Shown piece by piece: positions 9,806 to 19,019 of a stretch of 64,000 nucleotides of DNA (the stretch's first letter is position 1; every line of letters starts with the position of its first letter). Source of the stretch: Scolanthus callimorphus (taxonomy: Eukaryota > Cnidaria > Anthozoa > Actiniaria > Edwardsiidae); NCBI GenBank assembly GCA_033964015.1, contig CM066913.1, positions 34,795,577-34,859,576 on the forward strand. The letters run 5' to 3'. The notes below the pieces were generated by a model. That model was given only the letters and a program-made list of their open reading frames with translations. It was not told where the DNA came from and did not search any database. The position numbers and the translations under genes are program-made.

Positions 9806-10346
9806 CAGTCGAAGCTCTCTGTGCGACCGCTCTCGTAAGCGACCAGCTCCCATAACGACCATTTTCCCGAAACCCCGTTTGAAATGTCACATAAACTTTG
9901 TTATTTCAAGCTCTCGTAAGCGACCGCCTTATCGATGCGACCAGCTCCGTTAGCGACCACAATTTCAAATCACCAACAGACATTTTCTATTGTTTTTAAG
10001 CTCTCGTAAGCGACCACAGTACTTTTTGTCTTTAAAACATCAGTCATCACCTCATAAATATCTAAACTGATACAAGCTGCACCGGTAAAAAGCTATTTTC
10101 TATGTACTTATTTGCGGTTATCTATTCTTAATTAAAGTCGGGAAATAAATCAAACTATTTAAGCATTAGTATCACATGATATTTTCTAGATTTATTGTAC
10201 AAAGCTCTCGTAAGCGACCAACACCTATTGTTCAAGTAGGAAGTCGCTTGGTGGTCGCTTACGAGAGCCGTTCTCGTAAGCGACCAGCTCCGTTAACGAC
10301 CGCAATTTTCAGTTCCCGAGGTGGTCGCTTACGAGAGCTTCGACTG
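9806..10346. mobile_element. Tc1/mariner-type (Tigger/pogo-like) MITE
   Basis: The element starts CAGTCGAAGCTCTC and ends with the inverse GAGAGCTTCGACTG, flanked by TA on both sides (9804-9805 and 10347-10348). Inside, CTCTCGTAAGCGACC or a close form recurs directly near 9829, 9911, 10000, 10204 and 10272, and inverted near 10252 and 10323. It has no open frame of note. It sits in the LINE 3' UTR, which resumes after it up to an A-rich end near 10411. Family level (Tigger/pogo) is inferred from the termini and TA TSD. Confidence 0.8.
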
Positions 10347-10411
10347 TAGTATTACGGTAGTGTATGTAAAAAATGATCAATAATAAAAACATTAGATATA
10401 TAAAAAAAAGA

Positions 10412-10500
10412 GGAACAGAAACTTTAGCGAATGAGTCATTCTAAGATTCAAACAGACCTTCGACCCCCGTAATAAGGAAGCAGAATCTCGACTTTGATTC
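10412..10500. repeat. Dispersed repeat shared with 43807-43915
   Basis: GAACAGAAACT...ATGAGTCATT...GACCCCCG here matches 43807-43880 with moderate divergence and small gaps. It is non-coding as far as I can see. The extent beyond 10500 is uncertain. Confidence 0.5.
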
Positions 10501-11022
10501 TTCTCTTAGCACCCAGAGGCAAAACCCCGGGCGAAAATATCCTGCGCCGATGACGTCACAAGGTGGATTTCCCATGAGTATCGAAAATTATACTGTAATT
10601 TGCGTGAACTTTGCATCTCATTGGTCGCTCATTTCTAGCAAAACTTCTCCTAGTGCTTCATTTGTCTCTGCTTTAAAAACCGCACTACATCATTTGATCA
10701 TCGCTATGTATAATTTATTATTGTAAAATTTGTATATATAATAGGTCTCTATGCTGTCCAATTGAGAAAAAAAATGGATGAGAAAATTCAGAGGAACTCC
10801 AAAGTTGGACAAGCAAGGAGTCCTGTTATTGATTCATTATATAGCATCCATGTTCAAATCCAAATTGTCCGATTTTAACGTGCGAACTGTCCAATTAGAG
10901 CGCGCGCGATCCAATTAAAAAATAATTGGACAATTCAAGAAAAATCAATCTGCCAGCACAATGGGCAGCTATATAATTAGTATATTTTATTGTCATACAA
11001 TTTTAATTACTTCTTGTAATAG
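10501..11022. other. No gene recognised; TCCAATT-rich
   Basis: There is no coding frame or RNA. Between 10750 and 10930 TCCAATT or AATTGGAC recurs about five times on both strands, which may be the trace of a small inverted-repeat element, but I cannot define ends. Confidence 0.4.
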
Positions 11023-11523
11023 TTTTCATCAAGAGTGGATTACGAAGAGTTTCCATATTTACTATGTACGCCCGAATCACAGTCAGAAAAGTGTCTAATT
11101 TTAGAACTAGGATGCTCGCGAAAATTCGTCGTCCACAGGGTTCCCACTTTCTCGCCACGCGAACAGTTGTGAGATCCAGCCTAAAATTAAATCGCAGATC
11201 GATCGAAAACCTTTAAAGTCACAAAGATAAGTACTATTTACAATATGAGGGCCGAGAAATTGTAAATTCCATACAAATCGGACGCGAATATTGTAAATGA
11301 CTTATGATATGTCAAGACAACAACTCTTTGTTGAAAATTCTTTGTTTGTATTCTTTTGTTGAAAACAATTTGAAGTACTATTGAAAATCCAAGGCAGGAT
11401 GAATTCAATTCAGTTGAAAAGGTTTTTAGGATTCTTTTGTTTTATTGATGACAATGAATAGGCCTTTTGTTGTAAATGATGTAATACACAAAATAATGAA
11501 CTGGCTTTTGTTATCAACTTTAG

Positions 11524-12029
11524 CCGAAAGTTGTGCAATGAAATTTATTCAGTCGATGCTAAGTACTGTAAAAAAATGCAGCGTAGCGCTTTTGGTACGC
11601 CAAACTTGTCACAAGTCGCTTTCTCTGCTCTTCAAAATCGTGTGTTGGGATGGGACTTTCCGAAAGTCTAAAACACGGCAGGACAGCAGTTGGAGGCATT
11701 CGTACCGATACGAGTAACAGGAGATGCGAACTATATGGTCGAGCTTTTTGAGACAACAATCGAGCAAGAAATGAAGGTTAGTTTTATTCTGAGTATAGCG
11801 ACTTTGCTTTATCAGACTTGTTGTTAAATTAAATGTAAAACACATTAAATATCGAACTACATTTCCATGTATTTAAGGTTTCCAAACTGGTTTCGAAAGC
11901 ATTGCACGCAGAAGGATTGGAAAAGATACAACAATGGAGCAAGTGAACAAGACGAGGTCAAGAAATTGTTGGAAAGGCAGTGGAGGGAAAGCAGTTCAAC
12001 TGAGTCAGACTCTCTGGTTGTTTATTGAA
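11524..12029 (+). pseudogene. Possible two-exon coding remnant inside TIR element
   Basis: After an AG acceptor at 11523 one frame reads RKLCNEIYSVDAKYCKKMQR and on to GWDFPKV, then a TAA stop, then GDANYMVELFETTIEQEMK up to AAG|GTTAGT at 11777. A 99-bp interval with consensus ends (GTTAGT...TTTAAG) follows. After it one frame gives VSKLVSKALHAEGLEKIQQW with a stop at about 11945, and another gives KDWKRYNNGASEQDEVKKLL with a stop at about 12027. It could be the tail of a transposase or a captured host gene. No family is recognised, and the inner stop argues against function. Confidence 0.35.
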
Positions 12030-12249
12030 AATGCGTCTTTTTTAATGCTGTTAGTTTTATATAATAAGACAGCTTTCTGGTCAAATGAACACTAGTCTGC
12101 TTGCAGCCGTTCTTGAACTTATTCTTATACAGTTTATTATTGTCGACAAACCAACTAGCCTAATTGTTGTAACATTTGTTTTGCCAAATGCTTTTCTTGC
12201 TTAAAGTTTTGAGTAATGTTTTTTCATAGTCGTAATTTTACTCGAATAG

Positions 12250-12429
12250 TTCAGCAGTGAAACGGGGTGGGGTTGATGAATAATGACAATAGTTAATAGA
12301 TCTATTAGTATTCTGTAAATATTTATAGAATACTAATATCGATATTAGTATTCTATAAATATTTACAGAATACTAATAGATCTATTAACTATTGTTATTA
12401 TTCATCAACCCCACCCTTTCCCTGCTGAA
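12250..12429. repeat. Near-perfect palindrome without spacer, arms about 76-90 bp
   Basis: The inner 152 bp (about 12265-12416) are complementary around ATATCGATAT near 12340 with one visible mismatch. Weaker pairing extends to TTCAGCAG/CTGCTGAA at 12250 and 12428. Each arm contains TAATAGATCTATTA, itself palindromic. It is non-coding and lies inside the 11030-12720 element, near its right end. Confidence 0.85.
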
Positions 12430-12727
12430 TATTCAAGCCCTCCCCGCTCTTTTAGTTTGATGGATCTTGTATCCAGTTTACAAGGCTAGTCATGTGACCT
12501 GAATTGTGTCTTCTCATTGGATACTTGCTTCATGAATAATTGATGAATATTATAAGGTAGGATATTCTCTATTTTGTTGTGTATTGGGTATACGAGCATT
12601 CGAGTCTGAGCATTCGAATACTTTCGCGCGCGAAACTCAAATCTAAAAATAGACACTTTTCTGACTGTGATGTGGACAAATACAGTACGAAAGATTCTAA
12701 CTCTTGTTAATCCACTCTTGTTTTCAT

Positions 12728-13250
12728 ATGTAATATTTTTAAGTGAAATACCTGTGAATTAGCTGGCGTGTTGTCACAGACTCCGTTTTGGCTCTGTCTG
12801 TGACAAATCTCCTCTTGATAGCTATGTGTATTTTTCGCCAAAAACTTGTATTGTATTGTTGTATTGTATTGTATTGCTGAAGATTCCGTATTCAATAAAT
12901 TATTTGTTCTGAAGAAAAGCCCTTCAAGTCGTAGAGTTGCAATTGCACAGTTTTTTTTACGCAAGCCTTATCAGTATTACAAAAAACTAAAAGAGCTAAA
13001 CTAGACATCTTTATTCACTTCATTAATAGTAACCATAAACGTTAGTGTCACAATCATTATCATAATACCTCAAACTTTCCTGGCTATTATATGTTTACCC
13101 CCTAAAAGATACCGCAGGCCACGATTTTAACCCTAAAGGATACGAACACCCTCGTCCGGCTGATATACGAGTTCCCCATGGGCTGGTGGAACTGAAAATA
13201 GGTCATTGTTGGAAGCTTTTGTTTGTTGAACAAACTTTATTGGATAAATG
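12728..13250. repeat. Sequence shared with 2675-3230, 4580-4690 and 5700-5785
   Basis: CTTCAAGTCGTAGAGTTGCA at 12926 recurs at 4630, and ATCAGTATTACA...AACTAGACAT at 12969 is close to 3160. GGATAAATGTCAT at 13241 recurs near 5777. It appears to be the 3' flank of the broken gene below, copied along with its relative at 5785-6345. It contains no gene. Confidence 0.5.
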
Positions 13251-13694
13251 TCATCCAAAGTATTTCAGAATCGCAAAGAAATGTTCCTGATCGGGTCTTA
13301 TATTCAATTCTTTATTAGGATCATCTGGGCAATAATACGTTTTGAAGGTATCATAACCATGCCAGCAACCAAATTCATAGGGCGATTTGATGTAGGGGCT
13401 TAGCGTAGTTTTCTCTGTCTCAACCATGATGTCGAGAGGATAGAGTTTTAAGTGAAACCGAGGATTCGAGGGGGAACTCGTTTCTTGGAACTCTAAGTAA
13501 ATCAAACGGTCTCGCACCACATTCAACTGTGCGAAATGGGCAAAATCGTCTGGAAGTACTTGAGCAGTACAAGGGCTAACGAGCCCTAATTCTGCATGGG
13601 GAGAAATACCGAATGGACATGCGCACTTGAGCGTGGCACTTCTAAAATATGGACTCAGATTACCTTCAAATAATTTACTGTAAATGTATGGCAA
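13251..13694 (-). pseudogene. Last coding block of copy B (147 codons open)
   Basis: The open stretch has four to five cysteines in its first third (KCACPFGISPHAE; SPCTAQVLPDDF), a central SSPSNPRFHLKLYPLDIMVE and a conserved tail TYYCPDDPNKELNIRPDQEH. The tail matches FYCPDDPDKPENI in copy A. The run is intact, so it may still be an exon of a living gene if the upstream breaks are assembly errors. Confidence 0.55.
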
Positions 13695-14593
13695 TGAAAC
13701 TTAAATTCAAGATAACACTGGGCTAAATTCGAAATCGAAAGTTACTTTGCCTCCGATCGAAACAACATGTTGTTCATCTTTCTTTTCGTGGTAATATTGG
13801 TGGGCTACAGTATAAAATCGGTTCGGTTTTGTCAAATCTAGGTTACAAACTCAAGAGCTCTGTTTACAAGAGGAAGTCTATGCCACGGCGCTAAAATACA
13901 CAGAACTAACAGTCAAATTTCGTAACGTTATAAGCTCGTACAAACCTCACTTTACCTCCAGATCAAAAGAACAAGAATTCCTTCGTAAATTCACACAGAT
14001 TTCACGTCATGTAAATGATTTTTCAGCTCGGTTTTTAAGATCCACTTCCATGTTAAACGAGGCTTCATTGTTTGGCCCTTGAAGTCCGCCTCGAAGCAAA
14101 AAAGCTCGAAAAAATGCCGATTTCTTCGCTTCTTTCCGCTCTGAGCGGCCAGTTCTTCGACAGTGTACAACCAGGCGTTCCTCTGCTAATAATATGTGTC
14201 CAAAAAGACTAGAAACGAGTACCAGAGTGCCTAGCGAACTTAATTTTTAAATATTAGCGCGAACTTGAAGCGAACCGGCGAAGGCAAAGTTCAGTATTGA
14301 CTCTCGTTATTTATCAACGCATCCTCGATATTTTCCCAAAATTAACAAAAAGCATGATATATTATTTTACTTTGCTTTCAAATTGTTTCTTCTTGGCATG
14401 TTATCAGCCGAAAAGGCAAAGTTTTAAGCAATTTATAACAACCCTTCACTCTCTCTTCTGTCTCTCCCGGAAGTCAGGGTTTGTTTTTGCATACTAATTG
14501 ACCCACCAATCGACAGCGACCAATGAGAGACGCAATAGGACAATCGACTTTATTGACAGCATAATTAGGGTCATGTTTAAACTCCTCCCATTA

Positions 14594-15166
14594 TCATTCG
14601 CTATTTCTCGCCATGGGAATCTGAAAGCACTTAATTGAATCCTTTTGAAGATGTCCCCGGTGAGATGCAAAATATTCATATGAATGGAATTTGTGGTCCT
14701 CTTCAACTTTAAAGCCTTCAGGACTATAGACTCTTAATTCTTCTTGAATAAATCTTATATTCTCTCTGTTTACCCTTGACCGTGAAACCCAAGGGGGTAT
14801 TACATGTTCATCTTTTGAATGTGAGCGGGACTGAACAATCATACCAATTGCTAATGTAGGTTCTCGATGTAGCAAGCATTGCTCAGGCCAATCAGACTTT
14901 TCAAAAAGCTTGTTAAAAAACAAACCCTCCATTTCTCTGAAAAACCTTTCAGGCAGATAATTTTTCAAAAAACCGTGCTCATCACGCTCTATCTTACTCG
15001 CTTTTGCTAAATACTTAGCTTCTATTTCCATTCTGAGTCCTTCCATTGGAGAATCTAACGCCTTTTCGAGCGCTTCGGCTTTGAGGAGCAGCTCATAAAG
15101 ATTGCTTACATAGTTGTTCTCGAGTCTTTCCACAGTTACATCACAATCCGATCCTCCCTCCTTCAA
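14594..15166 (-). pseudogene. Third coding block of copy B (190 codons open)
   Basis: The stretch is rich in Glu, Lys and Leu and mostly helical in character (LYELLLKAEALEKALDSPME), with WVSRSRVNRENIRFIQEELR near its end. Copy A keeps a match to the last part (SRVYRENIEF). The frame differs from the block at 15265-15708, so a shift lies near 15170. Confidence 0.5.
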
Positions 15167-15264
15167 GCACCTCTACTTCTGTAAGCCAAGTATGCTCTGG
15201 TCCCGTGAATGGCGTATTTCGTCACATCCTTCAGAAATGACTTAGCCATTCCAGGGCTTTCTAT

Positions 15265-15708
15265 TCAATTGGCGCGCATCACTGGAATGAGCAAACTGGG
15301 TATCCCCAAAACGGCACCTTGCTCTAACCCGACCAGGTCCTGTATTTTATAATCACCGTCTCGATTCCTTACTCTATGAATGAATTCCCCCACGGCTGGC
15401 GAATTGATGAGAGTAGTCGCGTTACAAACTTTGTTCTTTGAGAGAATCGTCACGAGCTTTCCGTAGTCCCCTATGGAATATCGAACACCGTCCAACTGGT
15501 CAGATAACTGGGTTTTCACAGACTCGCTCTTGATCAGACGAGTTATTTCACCTTCCATTTGGTCAAGGCGGCTATGAAGTGCGTCAAATTCCTTTTTCAA
15601 ATACTTGGTCATCTCATCAAATGGATTGGGTGTTAGGAAGCTGGTCAAAATCGATGCGGTTCCTCCCAGAATGTTAAGGCTGGACCAAGCTGTTCCAGAA
15701 ATGACCTA
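15265..15708 (-). pseudogene. Second coding block of copy B, hydrophobic segment plus coiled helix
   Basis: Read from about 15706 (after TTTAG) the frame gives a weakly hydrophobic WSSLNILGGTASILTSFL followed by FLTPNPFDEM and FDALHSRLDQMEGEITRLIK, then a stop at 15265. The same frame stays open past the stop for about 30 codons (MAKSFLKDVTKYAIHG). A splice acceptor at 15706 is possible, but I see no suitable donor. Confidence 0.5.
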
Positions 15709-16199
15709 AATGTTCTGAGTGTACCTCCTACTTTGTTTAAACTAATTATGCGACGGAGAAGACTCTTCGAGCCTTCGCGAACATTTTCCAAAATCGTTTC
15801 AGAAGCTTCAGCCATGTCTGTGATTTCATATTCTGGGATTTTGAAGTGATTCCTTTCCTCTGATGGAGCAGGGGGTTCGTTTGATATCACATTCTTGCTC
15901 TTCAGAAGAGAAGTCACTGCTTGCGGACAAACTGGTGAAGGCCCAATTTCGCTTCCGAACTCCTTGCACAGGTACGATTCCCCGTTGTGCCCCGTGCAAG
16001 TAGTTTTACATTCGGTGGGCATATCGCAAAATATGGCAAGATCAACGACAAGGGAAAACAAGCACTGCTCTGATCTTGAGGTAATTTTCACGTGTGAGAT
16101 GCCGTTCTGGTGAATTTGCTGGTTCAATGTGACTTTCCGAGTGTTGCCTGAAAATTGTGCCCGCAATGGATCTCCTCCACTCTCAAGATAGATATCACA

Positions 16200-17139
16200 C
16201 TGGACGAAAAAATGGATTCACTGATCATGTGTAAAGTAGTGATAAAAGTGAAGTGAATTCCATATTTGCTCATCTTCGCATACATATTTGCGCAAATGCA
16301 ATTTTCGAATTCGCATCATATTTACCATCTACAAATTTGGTGAAGACCGCTTTTACATCAGATTTGCTCAGTTTACAAAAGGGTATGCAAACACGTATAT
16401 TCGCATCAACTTTGCTTAGCAGTAAACATGACTGCAACAATCGCGTTTGCTTTATGTTTGCTTTATGTTTACGTGTGCCAAAGTTCAATGTTAGACAGTG
16501 AGCAAATGTACTGCAAATACTAGCTTGCAAATGATTGCACAAAGGCAAATTTAATAGAGAGAACATCATGTTTACATCCCGGTTTACATATTGTTTGCAC
16601 AGTTCATATTCAAGCGTAGTTCACGGGATAACCAGTATTTATTTGCAAAATGAAATCTAATCGAACAGTTCCTCAAACAGCACTGCTTTGTGGTAGTCCA
16701 GTAACTTGAAGTTAAAACGAGCGAGTTTGTGGGATGCCGGTCTGAGTCGATCACGAAGACGTTTATCTAAACAACACTCTCACACGACATTTGCATAAAG
16801 AGAGTTGCTGCAAAAATTCAGAATAATTCCACCGGAAATTGTCAAACTGATTCAGTTAAAATGCTGATAGTAATCTATAGGCTTTATTTTGAGCTGTGCA
16901 ATCAGAAATAAAGCAGAAATACTTGGATAAAGCTTTCCCGGTTTATTGTGAACTGCACAGCTCAAACAAACATGGCGAATGCGAAGAAATCGAATCGACT
17001 AGAATAACTTTCGGTTTTCTGACTGAACAGCTCAAATTGAAGCCTAATATAGATTTAGCCACTGGCTAAAAGCGGAGCTCCTGGTTATAAAATTTTCTGT
17101 GTGAATGAAAGGGATTCCTATGTGTACATGGTTTACATG
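16200..17139. other. No gene recognised
   Basis: AT-rich sequence with many TTTGC/GCAAA words between 16260 and 16620, which look like old internal repetition. No coding block continues the gene upstream of 16200, so its first exon is either further right or lost. Confidence 0.4.
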
Positions 17140-17790
17140 GTTGCTTTAGAGTCTTCCCTTCACGAGATATTGATTTTTCAAGCACAGATTACGTCATCGA
17201 TGACGTCACATCACGTGACCACTTCATTTCGCTCATCTGGTGACCTGGATTACATTACCCAAGTTTGGTTGGTTTAGAGTCTTCCTTTCATGAGATATTC
17301 ATTTTTCAAGCGTAGATGACGTCATCGATGACGTCATATCACGTGACCACCTCATTTCGCTCATCTAGTGGCCTAGACTACACTACCCAAGTTTTGTTGT
17401 CTTAGAGTCTTCCCTTCACGAGATATTGATTTTTCAAGCATAGATGACGTCATCGATGACGTCATATCACGTGACCACCTCATTTCGCTCATCTGGTGGC
17501 CTAGACTACACTACCCAAGTTTTGTTGTCTTAGAGACTTCCCTTCACGAGATATTGATTTCTCAAGCATAGATGACGTCATCGATGACGTCATATCACGT
17601 GACCACCTCATTTCGCTCATCTGGTGGCCTAGACTACACTACCCAAGTTTGGTTGTTTTAGAGTCTTCCCTTCACGAGATATTGATTTTTCAAGCATAGA
17701 TGACGTCATCGATGACGTCACATCACGTGTCCGTGTTACAGCACCCCCCTTGTGGCATAGACAAAATATCCCAAGTATGGTTGTCTTAGC
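17140..17790. repeat. 128-bp tandem array with paired CRE-like palindromes
   Basis: The phrase GTCTTCCCTTCACGAGATAT or a close variant begins at 17151, 17279, 17407, 17535 and 17663, an exact 128-bp period over nearly five units. Each unit carries TGACGTCATCGATGACGTCA, two CRE octamers (TGACGTCA) around ATCGAT, then TCACGTGA, an E-box/USF-like site. The first unit has one damaged CRE. The last unit runs into the dispersed element 17690-18150. Whether the sites bind anything is unknown. Confidence 0.85.
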
Positions 17791-18150
17791 ATGTTCCCTT
17801 GAGGGGATATAATTTTTCCTTTGCATACCACAGGGTTCCCATGTGTACACGGACGGACGGACGGACGGACGGCGTACGCTATAGGTTTAATACCAGAAAA
17901 ATAAAGAAAAAATCATATCTCCCGAAGGGTAGCTTCTATAGAAGCCAAACTTGGACAAAGTTTCAAAGACCATAAGAGGAACTCTACACCAAAGTCACGT
18001 GCCCTTACGTCATCAATGACGTCATCAAAATGATCCATAATGCCCGTGACGTTCAAAAATCAACTCGATAGTATACTATACGTTTTTCCCTTAGGTATGG
18101 TGCTCCGCTTGCGCGGACCTTCGGCCCGCGCAGGAGCTCCGCTATAAATT
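17690..18150. mobile_element. Dispersed CRE/GACGG element, copy 1
   Basis: This stretch is closely matched by 44215-44690: the CRE pair, GTGTTACAGCACCCCC, GGGTTCCCATGTGTACACGG, a (GACG)n run at 17848-17872, GGTTTAATACCAGAAAAATA and a second TGACGTCAT near 18018. It ends in a GC-rich hairpin at 18098-18146. It has no coding frame. Two copies in 64 kb point to a mobile family, but I cannot define TIRs or a TSD. Confidence 0.7.
18098..18146. repeat. GC-rich hairpin at end of CRE/GACGG element
   Basis: TGGTGCTCCGCTTGCGCGG pairs imperfectly with CCCGCGCAGGAGCTCCGCTA around a CTTCGG tetraloop-like centre. The same hairpin is at 44636-44683 with compensating changes (GCGGGCC/GGCCCGC), which suggests the stem is kept. 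Confidence 0.6.
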
Positions 18151-18572
18151 ACTAGCAGCATTTTGACTTTGTCAATTTTCGATTGAATTGTGTCTATTTT
18201 CGGCTGCAAAAATACGCAAAAGCCTCTTCACGTGAGGTTGTAGATAAACTTTGCGGCACATAAACCCGTTCATTTTTACCTCATGTGAAATAACCGTGTC
18301 ACGAGCACCAGGACAGTCTAAGGGAGTGTAGCACGGGCGGTAGGACCATCTAGAGTATTTTTAAATGTACTGCTTTCCCGAATTTGGTCAATAAGTTCGC
18401 TATCAGTCGTGTCGAGAGGTCTTATAAAAGTTTTCGAATTCTTCTTAAAACCCGTTCTTTGTGAAGCCCGAAACTGCTCAATCTTAACGTTTATCTACTT
18501 ATTTCTTTGTTGATAAAGCTTCTTTTAGCTTACCTTGGGCTTTTGAGGCATTATTCCTGATAAATAGACGGA

Positions 18573-18677
18573 GAGCCAACGTTCGTGTTATTATACCTCG
18601 TGTTACCCGAGACGCGACTGGAGCCAACGTTCGTGTCATCGTGTTATTATACCTCGTGTTACCCGAGACGCGACTGG
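18573..18677. repeat. Local tandem duplication (48 and 57 bp)
   Basis: GAGCCAACGTTCGTGTTATT...GAGACGCGACTG occurs at 18573-18620 and again from 18621 with an extra CATCGTGT-type insert. The single-copy form is at 29200-29232 on the other strand. Confidence 0.7.
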
Positions 18678-18870
18678 AGTCTAACCTAGCCGTTAATGAC
18701 TAAGCGATCAGCGCATGTGCGTGGGGAAATTCGGGCTGTCAAGTTTGACATGCGCTGATCGCTTAGTCATTAACGGCTAGGCTTTTGCGGCTAGGTTTAA
18801 GGGAGAAGGTCAAAACACATGCCCCAGACAGGGACCCAATTTGGGCCAGAGAGGTAACGGTCACCGCCTG
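18640..18870 (+). repeat. Dispersed segment shared (inverted) with 29130-29232
   Basis: ACCTCGTGTTACCCGAGACG...GACTGGAGTCTAA and, after an insertion, GGGAGAAGGTCAAAACAC...GACCCAATTTGGG match the reverse strand of 29130-29232. A tandem array lies just beyond it in both places (84-bp here, ~37-bp there). Confidence 0.7.
18685..18797. mobile_element. 113-bp hairpin MITE with TAA target duplication
   Basis: CCTAGCCGTTAATGACTAAG at 18685 pairs perfectly over 34 bp with 18748-18781, around a 29-bp loop; a further CGGCTAGG follows at 18788-18795. TAA is at 18682-18684 and 18798-18800. The related segment at 29130-29232 has the uninterrupted CTCCCTTAGACTCC, which is the empty site. Confidence 0.8.
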
Positions 18871-19019
18871 GTACCACCCCACCCCCACTAATGATGTGAC
18901 GGCACCGCTAAGGTACCCCTCCCTCCATTTCCATCATGGGCTAGAGACCCAATTTTTATATCTTTTCTTTCTATGATGTATTGTTCTCTATCAATAACAC
19001 GACCTAGAGACCCAATCTG

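Larger units (their letters stand above)
6555..10411 (+). mobile_element. Tx1/L1-like LINE remnant, internally deleted and twice interrupted
   Basis: Pieces in order on the plus strand are: an APE-type endonuclease (6603-7213); a linker plus the start of the reverse-transcriptase region (8836-9515); a C-terminal domain (9545-9720); and a 3' UTR ending in an A-rich tail near 10411. A 1.6-kb insertion splits endonuclease from linker, and a 541-bp MITE sits in the 3' UTR. The catalytic RT core with YADD is missing between 9515 and 9545. Many frameshifts and stops show it is dead. Clade assignment rests on endonuclease and C-terminal motifs and is inference. Confidence 0.8.
11030..12720. mobile_element. 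1.7-kb TIR DNA element with 7-8-bp target duplication
   Basis: The ends are CAAGAGTGGATTA at 11030 and TAATCCACTCTTG ending at 12720. A second block of each arm, CACAGTCAGAAAAGTGTCTA at 11079, is matched inverted at 12653-12672. TTTTCAT flanks both sides (11023-11029 and 12721-12727). The interior holds a possible coding remnant (11524-12029) and a near-perfect palindrome (12250-12429). The superfamily is open; a 7-8-bp TSD would suit hAT or P-like elements. Confidence 0.75.
13251..16199 (-). pseudogene. Broken multi-exon gene of an unnamed family, copy B
   Basis: Minus-strand coding blocks run 16199 to 13251. The first follows an AG acceptor at 16200 and is cysteine-bearing (CDMPTECKTTCTGHNG near 16025). 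The next has a hydrophobic run then FLTPNPFDEMTKYLKKEFDA and a heptad-like helix to about 15265. Then come a block 15166-14594 (helical, ending near SRSRVNRENIRF) and a last block 13694-13251 with SSPSNPRFHLKLYPLDIMVE and a stop. The frame shifts near 15705 and 15170 and stops at 15265. The 900-bp gap before the last block may be an intron. I do not recognise the family. A hydrophobic segment beside a long amphipathic helix is also seen in alpha-helical pore-forming proteins, but that is a weak guess. Confidence 0.6.

Noticed and set aside
10750..10930. TCCAATT words as a TIR element
   Set aside because: No pair of matching ends or TSD could be defined.
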